Part shown: piece by piece, positions 13,861 through 14,149 of the stretch
Layout of the letters: every line of letters begins with the position of its first letter
Numbering within the stretch: position 1 is the stretch's first letter
Assembly (NCBI GenBank): GCA_034664425.1
Contig: JAXDHR010000003.1
Coordinates: 1 to 14,149, forward strand
DNA: 14,149 nucleotides
DNA from: DATBDM01 sp034664425
Lineage (GTDB): Bacteria; Actinomycetota; Thermoleophilia; Solirubrobacterales; Solirubrobacteraceae
Direction of reading: 5' to 3'
The notes under the pieces: model-generated
Databases searched by the model: none
Told to the model about the DNA's origin: nothing
What the model saw: only the letters and a program-made list of their open reading frames with translations
Translations under genes and position numbers: made by a program

Positions 13861-13866
13861 TACTTT
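13861..13866 (+). promoter_or_regulatory. Possible -10 box (TACTTT) for the last gene
   Basis: TACTTT fits TAnnnT and ends 8 bases before ATG 13875 with no ribosome binding site between, which would suit a leaderless transcript. No -35 is evident. Confidence 0.35.
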
Positions 13867-13874
13867 CCCGCGCC

Positions 13875-14149
13875 ATGGCCACCACATCCGCGCGTCCCCA
13901 GCCCGCCGGCGGCGTCGCCCGCGCGCATCGCCTGCTCGCCCTGTTCTTCCTCGCCGGCGCCGTCGTGCAGTTCTTCCTCGCGGGGCTCGGCGTCTTCGGC
14001 GGGACGAGCTATGACCCGCACCGGATCTGGGGCACCGTGCTCACGGTGATCGCGCTCGTGGTGCTGATCCTCGCCTTCGCCGGTCGCCGCGAGGCCGTCC
14101 AGTCGAGCGCGATCCTCTTCGGCCTGATGGTCCTGCAGAACATCCTCGG
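13875..14149 (+). CDS. Small integral membrane protein, DUF6220-like (3' truncated)
   Basis: The frame starts at ATG 13875 and is open to the window edge (91 full codons). After a basic, Pro/Ala-rich N-terminus (1-20) there are hydrophobic helices at about 20-43 (LLALFFLAGAVVQFFLAGLGVFGG), about 54-70 (WGTVLTVIALVVLILAFAG) and a third beginning near 78. The order VVQFFLAGLGVFGG, then DPHRIWG, then a helix and GRR, resembles DUF6220 membrane proteins, whose function is unknown to me. It is separated from the previous gene by a terminator, so it is its own unit. The family name is from memory and only moderately certain. That it is a coding membrane protein is clear from composition and frame. 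Confidence 0.65.
   Translation, partial: MATTSARPQPAGGVARAHRLLALFFLAGAVVQFFLAGLGVFGGTSYDPHRIWGTVLTVIALVVLILAFAGRREAVQSSAILFGLMVLQNIL

Noticed and set aside
12176..13885. 569-codon open frame on the - strand opposite the IPT/TSP3 gene
   Set aside because: It is a product of high GC and codon bias. Its translation is Val/Gly/Arg/Asp-rich without domains, while the + strand has a signal peptide, IPT domain and calcium repeats.

Overview
The window is about 70% GC by eye, uses GTG starts freely, and packs its genes with 4-base ATGA/GTGA overlaps. The order aroC-aroKB-aroQ-M24B peptidase next to a prepilin peptidase resembles the actinobacterial aro locus (Mycobacterium tuberculosis has aroC-aroK-aroB-aroQ, then pepQ and efp). 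The style of the PilM, PilW and PilX proteins points to a deep actinobacterium of the Thermoleophilia/Solirubrobacterales type. That placement is inferred from protein style and synteny, not from a marker gene. All genes found are on the + strand.

Bases 1-7905 are a type IV pilus (T4P) assembly locus. It holds a 5'-truncated minor pilin with Ig-like and two FN3 domains, a PilW-type minor pilin ending in a PKD-like domain, a PilX-type minor pilin, PilM, the prepilin peptidase PilD, PilN, PilO, and a bitopic protein with a PilP-like KDPFRP motif. PilM, PilN, PilO and the PilP-like protein would form the membrane alignment subcomplex. PilD would process the pilins.

Bases 7947-12152 are a tightly coupled shikimate cassette: chorismate synthase, a fused shikimate kinase/3-dehydroquinate synthase, type II dehydroquinase and an M24B Xaa-Pro peptidase. 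Its beginning is marked by a perfect 14-bp inverted repeat that covers the aroC start region and contains a TAGGAT -10-like box.

Bases 12212-13795 encode a secreted protein with an IPT/TIG domain and several thrombospondin type 3-like calcium-binding repeats, ended by a strong hairpin terminator. The window closes in a small membrane protein that resembles DUF6220 and is cut by the window edge.

The most interesting signal is regulatory. Three copies of CTCAAG-N15-GCCGATA, all with exactly 15 bases of spacing, lie 8-11 bases upstream of pilM, pilN and the IPT/TSP3 gene. This matches the architecture of sigma-28 (FliA/SigD/WhiG) promoters. It suggests that pilus alignment genes and the distant secreted calcium-binding protein form one motility-type regulon, and that the secreted protein works with the pilus or the cell surface. 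The shikimate genes between them lack the motif. No gap without a gene exceeds 90 bases. I saw no tRNA, rRNA, CRISPR array, insertion sequence or attachment site.
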